64,000 bases of DNA from Sphingomonas sp. (GTDB lineage Bacteria > Pseudomonadota > Alphaproteobacteria > Sphingomonadales > Sphingomonadaceae), in the NCBI RefSeq assembly GCF_024508665.1, contig NZ_JANINP010000002.1, positions 348,598-412,597 of the forward strand, given 5' to 3'. Below, piece after piece: positions 7,200-15,170 of the stretch. Below the pieces are notes generated by a model. It ran no database searches. It was given only the letters and a program-made list of their open reading frames with translations, and had not been told where the DNA came from. A program made the translations under genes and the position numbers. Position 1 is the stretch's first letter; each line of letters starts with the position of its first letter.

Positions 7200-9524
7200 T
7201 CAGAAAGCGTAGCTCACCGACACCCGGTACGACCGGCCGAAGATCGGACGCACGTCGGGGAGCGCGGCGCCCGGACCGGCTAGGAAGCGCGGATTGCCCT
7301 CGGTCAAGCCGTGGGAGTTGGTCAGATTGTCGCCGGCGATCTGCAGCGTGTAGCCGTTGACCTTGGCGCGCAGTCCGGCGCTCAGCGTGGCGTAAGCCGG
7401 CAGCAACTGGGTATTGGCGAGATCGCTGTAACGCTTCCCGATCGCTTCGTACGTGCCGTAGAAGGTGATGTCGGACTTGTCCCCAAAGCGCGCGGTGTAG
7501 GTCGGCGTGAACCGCACCTGATAGGACGGGATGCGCTGCGCCTTCTTGCCGTCGAAGTCCGGAATGTTGGGCGTATCGGTCTTGGCGTCCTCGAGCACGG
7601 CGTTGCCGATGAACCCGAACCCGCTGGCGCTGTGGTACGACGCGTCGAGTTCGATGCCCTTGGTCTTCGATCCGGCGATCTGGGGCGGCACGCCAACGTC
7701 GTTGTACACCGCGCCGACGACCTTGTCGTAGAAGCCGGTCAATGCCGCTTCGAACCCGCCGCCGCGATATTTCACGCCGCCTTCGTACGAACGCACTTTC
7801 CAGTTCAGGTCGAGCCGCGGCCCGGTATTGCCAAGCTGCGAGCGCACGTCGTCGAAGGACGGCGAGTGATAGCCTTGCGAGATACGAGCATAGACGTCGA
7901 AATTGCGCGTCGCGCGATAGTTGAGCCCGACCGTCCAGGGCGTCGCCTCGCGGCTGATCTTCGCCGAATCGGGCAGGCCGTTGCCGGTAATATTGAAGCT
8001 GATGTCGGTCCATTGATGGCGGACGCCGGCGTCGAGGCGCAGCGCGTCGGTGATGTTGAAGGAATCCGACACATAGATCGCGTTCACCGTGGCGCGGCCG
8101 CGGTCCGAAATGGCGAAGGCCGACAGCGGGCCATTGTTCAAATCGACCAGGTCGCCCGAGCCGCCCACCTGCATCCAGCGGTTGCCGCCCAGGCTCCAGG
8201 CGTCATCCGAGGTGAAGTGCGAGAAATAATAGCCGAGGTTGAGCGTGTTCGGGCCGGTCTTGATATTGACCACGGCCTCGTTCGAGACATTCTGAAGCTT
8301 CTTGTCGACCCACCACGAACCGAATTGCTGGACGTAATCGGTCGGTGCGAGCGTCTGGCCGGTGTTGATCGTATGGACCTGCGTCTGGCCGGGATTGCCT
8401 GCCGTCGCGAGCGCGGTGGCGACCGTGATCGCACCGGCGCCTTGCGGAACGAGGCCCGTCGTCCGCAGCGTGCCGCTGGTGAACCCGAACCGGTCGGTGA
8501 AGCTGATGCCGCCGCCAAAATCGTAATCGAGGCTGGCCCCCGTCACCACGCCCTTCCAGCCGCGACCGTCGGCCAAGTCGACGCGTTCGGTCGCGCCGCT
8601 GCCCGCGGAGCCAGGCGAAATGATCGTCGCATAGCGCGTATATTGGTTGAGCTGGTTGTACGTGCCGCGATCGATGCCCGGCACGTTCGCCGCGAACGGC
8701 AGGAACCATTCGCCGTGATCGTCGGTGTAGCGCGCGAAGATGTTGAACTTGCCGCGCGAGAATTTCTTGGTGATGTTGGCGGTGATCTGCTGGCCGTTTT
8801 CGGTGTCGAAACCGGCTCTGCGCACCGTATCGCCGCGCGAGACATAGCCGCCGACCATATAATAGAGGTCGTCCGCGAGCTTGCCGCTGAGATAACCGTC
8901 GACCCGCCAGGCACTGTAATCGGTGATCGAGGCGCCGATGCTGCCGTGCGTCTCTTCCCCGCCCTCGCGCAGGCGCAGGTTGGTGGTGAGACCGGGCTGG
9001 CCGTCCGAATAGAGCGAAGCCGGGCCGCCATTGACGCCTTCGATTCCCGCAATGGTCTCGTCGAGGCGGACGATGCCGGTCTGGTCCATGAACGACAGGC
9101 TGCTCGATCCATAGACGGGCACACCGTTGAACTGCATCGTCACGAACGGCGCGTCGCCGGTGCTGGGAATGCCGCGCACGAAGATGTTCGAAGTGCCGAC
9201 GCCGCCCGAACTCTCGACCCAGACGCCCGGGATCGACTTGAGAACGTCGCCCGAGCTCTTGGGCGCCTGGAGCTTGATATTGTCGGCCGACAGCGTCGTG
9301 ACCGAATAGCCCGCCTCCAGCTTGTTGATGCCACTGCCCGCGGCACGACCGGTGACGATGATGTCGGGCACGTCGGCGGAAGGCGCCGTGTCCGCGGCCT
9401 GGGCGGGATCGGCGGCCGGCGCCGCGGCGGGCGTTTCCTGTGCCGCTGCGGGATGGGCCAGGGCGATCGCCAGCGCGAACCCCGACACAGCAACGAAATT
9501 GCGATTGCGCGAAACCATCATCAT
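7200..9524 (-). CDS. TonB-dependent outer-membrane receptor, probably for an oligosaccharide
   Basis: A 774-residue outer-membrane protein. A signal peptide (about 1-29, ending AAAQ) is followed by an Ala/Pro-rich linker, a TonB box (DIIVTGR, 54-60), a plug domain (SGDVLKSIPGVWV, then NIFVRGIPS) and a 22-strand-type barrel ending in the C-terminal Phe of RVSVSYAF. Three ATG codons stand in a row at the start directly behind AGGAGAGG; the exact one used is uncertain. The ligand cannot be read from the sequence. It is flanked by GH130 and by a divergent LacI regulator, and a candidate LacI operator lies in its leader, so a saccharide taken up for phosphorolysis is the best inference. Confidence 0.93.
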   Translation of the reverse strand: MMMVSRNRNFVAVSGFALAIALAHPAAAQETPAAAPAADPAQAADTAPSADVPDIIVTGRAAGSGINKLEAGYSVTTLSADNIKLQAPKSSGDVLKSIPGVWVESSGGVGTSNIFVRGIPSTGDAPFVTMQFNGVPVYGSSSLSFMDQTGIVRLDETIAGIEGVNGGPASLYSDGQPGLTTNLRLREGGEETHGSIGASITDYSAWRVDGYLSGKLADDLYYMVGGYVSRGDTVRRAGFDTENGQQITANITKKFSRGKFNIFARYTDDHGEWFLPFAANVPGIDRGTYNQLNQYTRYATIISPGSAGSGATERVDLADGRGWKGVVTGASLDYDFGGGISFTDRFGFTSGTLRTTGLVPQGAGAITVATALATAGNPGQTQVHTINTGQTLAPTDYVQQFGSWWVDKKLQNVSNEAVVNIKTGPNTLNLGYYFSHFTSDDAWSLGGNRWMQVGGSGDLVDLNNGPLSAFAISDRGRATVNAIYVSDSFNITDALRLDAGVRHQWTDISFNITGNGLPDSAKISREATPWTVGLNYRATRNFDVYARISQGYHSPSFDDVRSQLGNTGPRLDLNWKVRSYEGGVKYRGGGFEAALTGFYDKVVGAVYNDVGVPPQIAGSKTKGIELDASYHSASGFGFIGNAVLEDAKTDTPNIPDFDGKKAQRIPSYQVRFTPTYTARFGDKSDITFYGTYEAIGKRYSDLANTQLLPAYATLSAGLRAKVNGYTLQIAGDNLTNSHGLTEGNPRFLAGPGAALPDVRPIFGRSYRVSVSYAF

Positions 9525-9895
9525 CCTCTCCTGCCGCTGCTTCCTGCTCGGGAAGTGCCTGGCGATGAGGTCTACACACGAATGAATTGCATTTCAATAG
9601 ACCGTTACATAAGCGTCATATTATAATAGTTCGTGCTATATCAATATGATATCTCGACAGGACGGCCGCCGAATGTTGCAGAGATGTCACAACGGCTGCA
9701 ACGAAATTTCATAGGGGCATGCCGTCTATAAAGACGCTCGGAACGCTTTGTGCGGTCATCGCGCAAACGGCTTGTTGCATAGGGGAACGCGACCAGCCTA
9801 TTTTGACCGCGCAGAGCGGGGGCGGTGCATCGTCGAGGATCGTCGGAAACCAGTTTCAATGGTCGTCCGGCAACCCGCTGATTGAGGAGCTGGCT
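9525..9895. promoter_or_regulatory. Divergent promoter region of TonB receptor and LacI regulator
   Basis: A 371-bp intergenic stretch, clearly AT-richer at 9580-9660 than its surroundings. On the minus strand TATAAT (plus-strand 9620-9625) is a good -10 candidate for the receptor gene, and the 14-bp operator palindrome at 9583-9596 would then fall just downstream of the transcription start. A second dyad, ATATCA-N3-TGATAT, is at 9638-9652. I see no convincing gene in the stretch 9719-9895; the reading frame there is open, but lacks a start with a ribosome site. Confidence 0.6.
9583..9596. promoter_or_regulatory. Candidate LacI-family operator before the TonB receptor
   Basis: TGAATTGCATTTCA differs at one base from the perfect palindrome TGAAATGCATTTCA. 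The same palindrome, again with a single but different mismatch, occurs at 13770-13783 between GH65 and MFS. The central CpG-less GC step and the 14-bp dyad are as expected for LacI-type operators. It sits downstream of a plausible -10 of the receptor gene, fitting repression by roadblock. Confidence 0.6.
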
Positions 9896-10903
9896 TTGCG
9901 TCGACGCGCGATGGATCTGAACATGGGGGATATCGCCCGTCTGGCCAATGTGTCGAAGCCGACCGTGTCGCGGGTGCTCAACAACAGCCCGCTGGTCAAT
10001 GAGGAGACGCGCGAGCGCGTCCTGCGCGTGGCGCGCGAACATGGCTATGCGATCAACCGCAACGCGCAGAAATTACGCCAGGCGCGCAACGACACGGTCG
10101 CCGTCGTGCTCGATTTCGGCTCGCACCGCGCCGGGCGGATCGCCGACCCCTTTATTTTCGAATTGCTCGCCGGCGTGTCCGAAGCCCTGTCGGTGCGCAA
10201 CCAGGATCTGTTGCTCTCGCCGTCCAATCTCACCGACGTCCAGAGCCATCTCGACCTGATCAGTTCGCGCGTCGCCGACGGCTTCATTTTCCTCGGCCAA
10301 GGCGTGCGCGGCCCGATGCTGCGCGAGCTGGCACGGGCCGGGGCGCCGTTCGTGGTCTGGGGCGGCGTCGATCCTTCGGAGCCCTATTGCTCGGTCGGCA
10401 GCGACAATCGACTGGGCGGACAATTGGCCGGCGAACTGTTCGTCAAGCGCGGCGCCAAGCGCTGGCTGTTCGTCGGCAATATCGCGCATGCCGAGATCCG
10501 GATGCGGTTCGACGGCCTTCGCGCCGTGGCCGCCAAGCACCCCGAGGTGACGGTCGAGCATCTCGAGGTCGAGCACATGGCCTATGCGCCCGCCTATCAG
10601 CAGACGCTGGCGTGGCTGCGCGACAATCCGCCACCCGATGCGGTCTTCGCCTTCTCGGACACGGCGGCGATCGCGATCATCGCTGCCTTCCGCGAGTTCG
10701 GGCTCGAAGCGCCCGCCGATTATTCGCTGTGCGGCTACAACAACATTCCGCCCGCGGCCGACTTCACTCCGGCGCTCACCACGATCGAGCAGGAAACCCA
10801 TCTGGCTGGCGCGATCCTGGTCGAAAAGCTGATGCAGATCCTTGACGGCGGCAAGCCGAAATCGAGCGTGCTCCCGACCCGGCTGATCGTTCGTCAGACC
10901 TGA
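9896..10903 (+). CDS. LacI-family transcriptional regulator of the saccharide locus
   Basis: A 335-residue DNA-binding regulator. The N-terminal helix-turn-helix and hinge are clear (DIARLANVSKPTVSRVLNNS), followed by a periplasmic-binding-protein-like sensor domain (VVLDFGSHRAG at its start, DAVFAFSDTAAIAI and PALTTIEQE later). I prefer the TTG at 9896, which has GAGGAG six bases upstream and gives a family-typical length; ATG 9911 is the alternative. An ATG at 9719 would add a 59-residue tail unlike LacI proteins. It is divergent from the TonB receptor and converges on pgmB with a 10-bp overlap. It probably represses the receptor, GH65-pgmB and MFS through the TGAAATGCATTTCA-like sites. Confidence 0.9.
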   Translation: MRRRAMDLNMGDIARLANVSKPTVSRVLNNSPLVNEETRERVLRVAREHGYAINRNAQKLRQARNDTVAVVLDFGSHRAGRIADPFIFELLAGVSEALSVRNQDLLLSPSNLTDVQSHLDLISSRVADGFIFLGQGVRGPMLRELARAGAPFVVWGGVDPSEPYCSVGSDNRLGGQLAGELFVKRGAKRWLFVGNIAHAEIRMRFDGLRAVAAKHPEVTVEHLEVEHMAYAPAYQQTLAWLRDNPPPDAVFAFSDTAAIAIIAAFREFGLEAPADYSLCGYNNIPPAADFTPALTTIEQETHLAGAILVEKLMQILDGGKPKSSVLPTRLIVRQT

Positions 10904-11562
10904 GACGGAGCAGGCGCCAGCCTCAGCACCCGGTCGAGATCGACCGCGGCGGTCGACGCGAACACCAGATCGGCCTCGGCCAGGATAGCGGCGTCGCCGA
11001 TCCCGATCGCGACCATTTCCGCCGCCTTGATCGCAGCTACCCCGGCCGCGGCATCCTCGAACCCGACGCACGCGGTGGGCACTACGCCCAGCCCGGCCGC
11101 GCAGGCCAGGAAGATGTCCGGCGCGGGCTTCGACCGCGCGACCCTGGCGGCGTCCGCGACGAAATCGATCGAGTTCGACAAGCCGGCCCGCTCCAGCACC
11201 ATCACCGCGTTCCGGCTGGCCGAGGCGACCCCCAGCGACAGCCCGGCGGCGCGCGCACATGCCAATAAGGCTGTCGCACCCGGCAGGATGTCGGCATCGC
11301 TCATCGTCTCCAGCGCATCGAGATAATAGCCGTTCTTGCGCGCCGCCAGTTCCTCTCTGGCGGGGAGATCGAGCGACATGCCGCCCAGCGCCAGGATATG
11401 GTCGAGCGATCCCATGCGGTCGACGCCCTTGAGCGCCTCATTGTCATGCTCGTCGAACGCGATGCCCAGCTCGTCCGCGATCCGTTTCCAGGCGACGAAA
11501 TGCAGCCGGGCGCTGTCGACCAGCACCCCGTCCAGGTCGAAGATCGCCGCGCGAAACGCCAT
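10894..11562 (-). CDS. pgmB: Beta-phosphoglucomutase, HAD superfamily
   Basis: A 222-residue cytoplasmic HAD hydrolase-fold enzyme. The motif FDLDGVLVDS gives nucleophile Asp9 and acid/base Asp11. The cap region has the KGVDRMGSL stretch typical of beta-phosphoglucomutases; motif II is SASRNA, with Lys in ARSKPAPDIF and acidic GFEDAAAG. The enzyme turns beta-glucose-1-phosphate, the product of GH65 phosphorylases, into glucose-6-phosphate. It starts only 2 bp after the stop of the GH65 gene, so the two are one operon, which strongly supports the assignment over other HAD phosphatases. Its 3' end overlaps the converging LacI gene by 10 bp. Confidence 0.93.
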   Translation of the reverse strand: MAFRAAIFDLDGVLVDSARLHFVAWKRIADELGIAFDEHDNEALKGVDRMGSLDHILALGGMSLDLPAREELAARKNGYYLDALETMSDADILPGATALLACARAAGLSLGVASASRNAVMVLERAGLSNSIDFVADAARVARSKPAPDIFLACAAGLGVVPTACVGFEDAAAGVAAIKAAEMVAIGIGDAAILAEADLVFASTAAVDLDRVLRLAPAPSQV

Positions 11563-11564
11563 GG

Positions 11565-13727
11565 TCAGGCCGCGACCGTTTGGCCGGCGACACGGATCGC
11601 GACCGCACGATCGCCACGCACCGACACGCTGGCGGCGCGGCCCGACACCGCGACGTCGACCTGCGCGCCGCGAAAGGTCACGGTGAAGCGATAGTCGGAC
11701 AGGCCGGGTATCTCGACAGGATCGAAGCACAAAGTGTCGCCCTCGACCCGCATGCCGGCAAAGCCCATCGCCAGCGTGGTCCAGCTCCCCGCCAGCGCCG
11801 CCATGTGCAGACCGTGATCGGCGTTGCCGAACAGATCGTTGAGGTCGGTCAGCGTAGCGACCCGCCAGTAATGCGCCGCCCGGGCACCGTCGCCGGCATG
11901 CGCCGCCGCCGTCGCGAATGCGCTCGCCGACAAGGTCGAATCATGGACGGTGGTCGCTTCGTACGTATCGAGCATCCGCCGCCGCATCGCCGGGTCGAAC
12001 GCCTCGGGCATCAGCGCCAAGGCGAGCACCGCATCGGCCTGTTTCGATACGCGATGGCGGTAGATGATCAGCGGATGGAAGTGGAGCAGCAGCGGATAGG
12101 CCGCGGGCGGCGTCGCGTCGAACGGCCAGGGGTCGAGCTGGAAATAGCTGTCGTCCTGCGCATAGACCTGCCGCTCGTCGTCGACCGCCAGCAGCATCCG
12201 GTCCGCGGCACGAACCATGCGTGTGGCCTCCGCATCGTCGATCAGCGACGCCGCAAGCCCTTCGCGCGCGGCGAACCGCAAATGCCGCGCCGCCATCATG
12301 TTGGTGTAGAGATTGTTGTCGACGATTGCCGAATATTCGTCGGGTCCGGTCACGCGGTTGATGACGAAGGCGCCGCCGCGCGCCGCATCGTGGAACCCGA
12401 TCGAGAGCCAGATGCGCGCCGTCTCGACCAGCATCGCCGCGCCGCCGGCATCGAGCAGCGAACGGTCGCCGGTCGCCGCCAGATACGTCTCCAGCGCATA
12501 AGCGATGTCGGCGTTGATATGATATTGCGCGGAGCCGGCGGGGAAATAGGACGAACATTCGTGCCCGCCGATCGTCCGCCACGGATAGAGCGCGCCCTGT
12601 TCGTGCCCCATCGCCCGCGCATTGTCGCGCGCGGCGTCGAGCTTCGAAATTCGCCACGCGAGCATTGCCCGCGCGATCTCCGGCCGGGTGAAGGCGAAGA
12701 CCGGCATGACGTAGAGATCGGCGTCCCAGAAGACATGGCCTTCATAGCCTTCGCCGGTCTGCCCCTTGGCGCCGATCGACGTCTTGCCGTCGCGCCCGAC
12801 CGCCATCGCCAACTCGGCCAAGGCGAAGCGGATCGCGAGTTCGGCCTTGGGCTGGCCTGGGAAGGCGACGTTACTCGCCGCCCAGAAATCCGCGAACCAC
12901 GCGACCTGGTCGGCCAGCAGGGCGTCATAGCCTCGCTCGACCGCGGCACGCAGTAGGGCGGTGATCGCCTCGACGCCCTGCCCGTCGGTCGCGGCGTGAT
13001 AGCCGGAGGCGAAATCGACCTGTACCCGGCCATCGACGGTCCGACGTCCGATCTCGCGCATCGCGCACGTCACCACGAATCCACTCGTACGCAGACGGTC
13101 GCTGCGCATGGCGGTACCGGCCTCGTCATGGATCTGCGGATCGACCCAGGGGCTGGTCGCCATGACCGGCGCAATGCGCGGATCGTAGACGCCCTGGTTG
13201 GCGACATCCGCTGCGCGATCGCCGCTTCCCGGCGGCGGCGTCACGGCCGGCGACACGGGCACGTCGGCGCCCGCGGCAAAGCTGACCCGTGTCATCACCA
13301 ATGCGGTATCGTTCATCGAGACGAATTGCTCGATCGCGATATCGGCCGCGCCCGCCGCGAAGCTCTCCGTCCGCACGCCCCGGGCAAGGTCGAGCTCGAC
13401 GCTCTCCGGCGCGCCAAGGGGCAAACCGCCGATCCGGATCGCGGGCCGGGTCGCATCGGACACGGCCAGGCGCAGATCGCTTTCACGGGCATAGCCGTGG
13501 GCGGCCTCGTGATAGGCGATCGGCACGCGCTCATAGACGCCGTTGAGATAGACTTTGGGCGCTTCCGCCGCCTCGCCCGGGCCGCGAATGCCGATGAAGC
13601 CGTTGCCGATCGAAAACAGCGCGGGAACATGGTGCAATCGGGCGGAATCGCCCTCCGCGACGAGGCGCCACGCGTCGCGCGCAAATCGCACGTCAGCAAA
13701 AGACGCTTCGGGTAATGATCGCCCCAC
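11565..13727 (-). CDS. GH65 family disaccharide phosphorylase
   Basis: A 720-residue cytoplasmic enzyme of the maltose/trehalose/kojibiose/nigerose phosphorylase family. An N-terminal beta-sandwich domain (SIGNGFIGIRGPGE) is followed by the (alpha/alpha)6 barrel with GYEGHVFWDADLYVMP, the general acid Glu464 in VTGPDEYS, and a C-terminal small beta domain. It splits an alpha-glucoside with phosphate to glucose and beta-glucose-1-phosphate. Which linkage is cut cannot be read by eye. I chose the GTG at 13727 with GGAGAGGAAG just upstream; an ATG at 13784 would put the operator inside the coding region. pgmB follows 2 bp later. Expression is probably controlled at the palindrome 13770-13783. 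Confidence 0.93.
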   Translation of the reverse strand: MGRSLPEASFADVRFARDAWRLVAEGDSARLHHVPALFSIGNGFIGIRGPGEAAEAPKVYLNGVYERVPIAYHEAAHGYARESDLRLAVSDATRPAIRIGGLPLGAPESVELDLARGVRTESFAAGAADIAIEQFVSMNDTALVMTRVSFAAGADVPVSPAVTPPPGSGDRAADVANQGVYDPRIAPVMATSPWVDPQIHDEAGTAMRSDRLRTSGFVVTCAMREIGRRTVDGRVQVDFASGYHAATDGQGVEAITALLRAAVERGYDALLADQVAWFADFWAASNVAFPGQPKAELAIRFALAELAMAVGRDGKTSIGAKGQTGEGYEGHVFWDADLYVMPVFAFTRPEIARAMLAWRISKLDAARDNARAMGHEQGALYPWRTIGGHECSSYFPAGSAQYHINADIAYALETYLAATGDRSLLDAGGAAMLVETARIWLSIGFHDAARGGAFVINRVTGPDEYSAIVDNNLYTNMMAARHLRFAAREGLAASLIDDAEATRMVRAADRMLLAVDDERQVYAQDDSYFQLDPWPFDATPPAAYPLLLHFHPLIIYRHRVSKQADAVLALALMPEAFDPAMRRRMLDTYEATTVHDSTLSASAFATAAAHAGDGARAAHYWRVATLTDLNDLFGNADHGLHMAALAGSWTTLAMGFAGMRVEGDTLCFDPVEIPGLSDYRFTVTFRGAQVDVAVSGRAASVSVRGDRAVAIRVAGQTVAA

Positions 13728-13769
13728 GCACTTCCTCTCCGATGCGGCGACCAATCGCCGGATTGCCAA

Positions 13770-13783
13770 TGATATGCATTTCA
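13770..13783. promoter_or_regulatory. Candidate LacI-family operator between GH65 and MFS
   Basis: TGATATGCATTTCA has one mismatch to the palindrome TGAAATGCATTTCA and matches the site at 9583-9596 at 12 of 14 bases. It lies 43 bp before the GTG of GH65 and 52 bp before the ATG of MFS, where it could control both divergent genes. Confidence 0.6.
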
Positions 13784-13834
13784 TAATAGGAGATGGTCAA
13801 GACAATAAGCCGGGCATCCCGGCAGGGGAGGCGC

Positions 13835-15061
13835 ATGAACAGGACCAGGATGATCGTCGCACTGGCATTGACCTATGCCGTGTTCGCGGTGCTGCTGAAC
13901 AGCGTCGGTACCGTGATCCTGCAGTCGATCGAATCGTTTCACGTGACCAAAGTGGCGGCGAGCTCGCTCGAGGGATTCAAGGATCTGTCGATCGCGGCGA
14001 CCAGCTTCCTGCTGGCGGCGCAATTGCCGCGCTTCGGGCTGCGGCGCGCGATGATCGCGGCACTCGCTCTGGTTGCTGTCGCCTGCCTGGCGATGCCGTT
14101 GCTGCCCGGTTTCTGGACCACGCGCCTGCTATTCCTCGCGGTCGGCGTCGCGTTCGGCGTGACCAAAGTGTCGGTCTACAGCTTCGTCGGGCTGTTGACC
14201 GAAGACAGCGCGCGCCATGCTTCGTTGCTCAATGTGATCGAGGGCGTGTTCATGCTCGGCGTGCTCAGCGGCTATTGGATCTTCGCCGCGTTCATCGACC
14301 CGGCCGATCCGGGCAGCCGGCAATGGCTGAACGTCTATTATGTGCTGGCCGCGGTCAGCCTCATCGCCTTGGTCCTGCTCGCCGTCACGCCCTATGACGA
14401 AAGCGCGGTCGACGAGCCCGCGGCGGCGCCCCAGGGTGCCGGTCAGAAATTTGCCGAGATGGTCGCCCTCGCCTGGCGGCCGCTCAGCCTCAGCTTCATC
14501 GCCGCGATCTTCTGCTACGTGCTGGTCGAACAGGGCATCGGGTCCTGGCTGCCGACCTTCAACCGCGAATTGCTCGGGCTATCGGCGCCGATGAGCGTGC
14601 AGGCAGCGTCGATCTTCGCGGTGTGCCTCGCGGCGGGGCGGCTGGGCGCCGGCGTGGTCGTGCGGCGCACCGGTTGGTTTCCGCTCGTCCTAGGATGCCT
14701 GATCGGCATGGCGGTGCTGATCGTCGCGGTGCTGCCGCTCGCCGCCGCGCATCACGGCCAGGTGACGAGCTGGGCCGGCGCGCCGGTCGCCGCCTTCCTG
14801 TTCCCGGCGATCGGCCTGATGATGGCGCCGATCTACCCCGCACTCAATTCGGCGATCCTGTCGTCGATGGCGCCGCGCGAGCAGCCGGCGATGGTCGGGC
14901 TGATCGTGGTGTTCTCGGCGCTTGGCGGGACGACCGGATCGTTCGTCGTCGGGCATATCTTCGCGATGTTCCAGGGGACGATCGCTTTCTACGTCCTGCT
15001 GGTCCCGATCGCCGCGCTGGCGGTGGCCTCGACCATGGTGCGGCGGAAAGCGGCGCGATAG
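13835..15061 (+). CDS. MFS transporter, probable disaccharide permease
   Basis: A 408-residue inner-membrane protein with about 12 hydrophobic segments and a central cytoplasmic loop (around residues 180-200). Charged loop motifs such as PRFGLRRAM between segments 2 and 3 fit the major facilitator superfamily. The ATG at 13835 has GGGGAGG about 5 bases upstream; the longer frame starting at 13793 lacks this. It is divergent from the GH65-pgmB operon and shares the candidate operator, so it most likely imports the disaccharide that GH65 splits. Substrate and coupling ion are not deducible. Transcription probably ends at the stem-loop at 15125-15158. Confidence 0.88.
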   Translation: MNRTRMIVALALTYAVFAVLLNSVGTVILQSIESFHVTKVAASSLEGFKDLSIAATSFLLAAQLPRFGLRRAMIAALALVAVACLAMPLLPGFWTTRLLFLAVGVAFGVTKVSVYSFVGLLTEDSARHASLLNVIEGVFMLGVLSGYWIFAAFIDPADPGSRQWLNVYYVLAAVSLIALVLLAVTPYDESAVDEPAAAPQGAGQKFAEMVALAWRPLSLSFIAAIFCYVLVEQGIGSWLPTFNRELLGLSAPMSVQAASIFAVCLAAGRLGAGVVVRRTGWFPLVLGCLIGMAVLIVAVLPLAAAHHGQVTSWAGAPVAAFLFPAIGLMMAPIYPALNSAILSSMAPREQPAMVGLIVVFSALGGTTGSFVVGHIFAMFQGTIAFYVLLVPIAALAVASTMVRRKAAR

Positions 15062-15124
15062 GCGGATTTCACGATCAAAACGTCATTTGTATGATTGTAT
15101 CCAATATCCAATTCAAAGTGGTTT

Positions 15125-15158
15125 CGGCCGCGCCGTGTCCGAAGACACGGCGCGGCCG
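15125..15158. terminator. Bidirectional stem-loop terminator
   Basis: A perfect 15-bp GC-rich stem (15125-15139 with 15144-15158) with a CGAA tetraloop. It lies between the converging MFS (stop 15061) and autotransporter (stop 15171) genes. No long T-run follows on either strand. Confidence 0.65.
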
Positions 15159-15170
15159 ACGCCCCACCGA

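Noticed and set aside
5695..7212. A 505-codon plus-strand open frame opposite GH130
   Set aside because: No family resemblance, Arg/His-rich composition and no ribosome site; the minus strand carries clear GH130 motifs.
7311..9626. A 771-codon plus-strand open frame opposite the TonB receptor
   Set aside because: Antisense shadow in GC-rich DNA; the minus strand encodes a complete, well-conserved receptor.
9719..9895. A longer start for the LacI regulator at ATG 9719
   Set aside because: It would add 59 residues unlike any LacI N-terminus; TTG 9896 has a good ribosome site and gives the family length.
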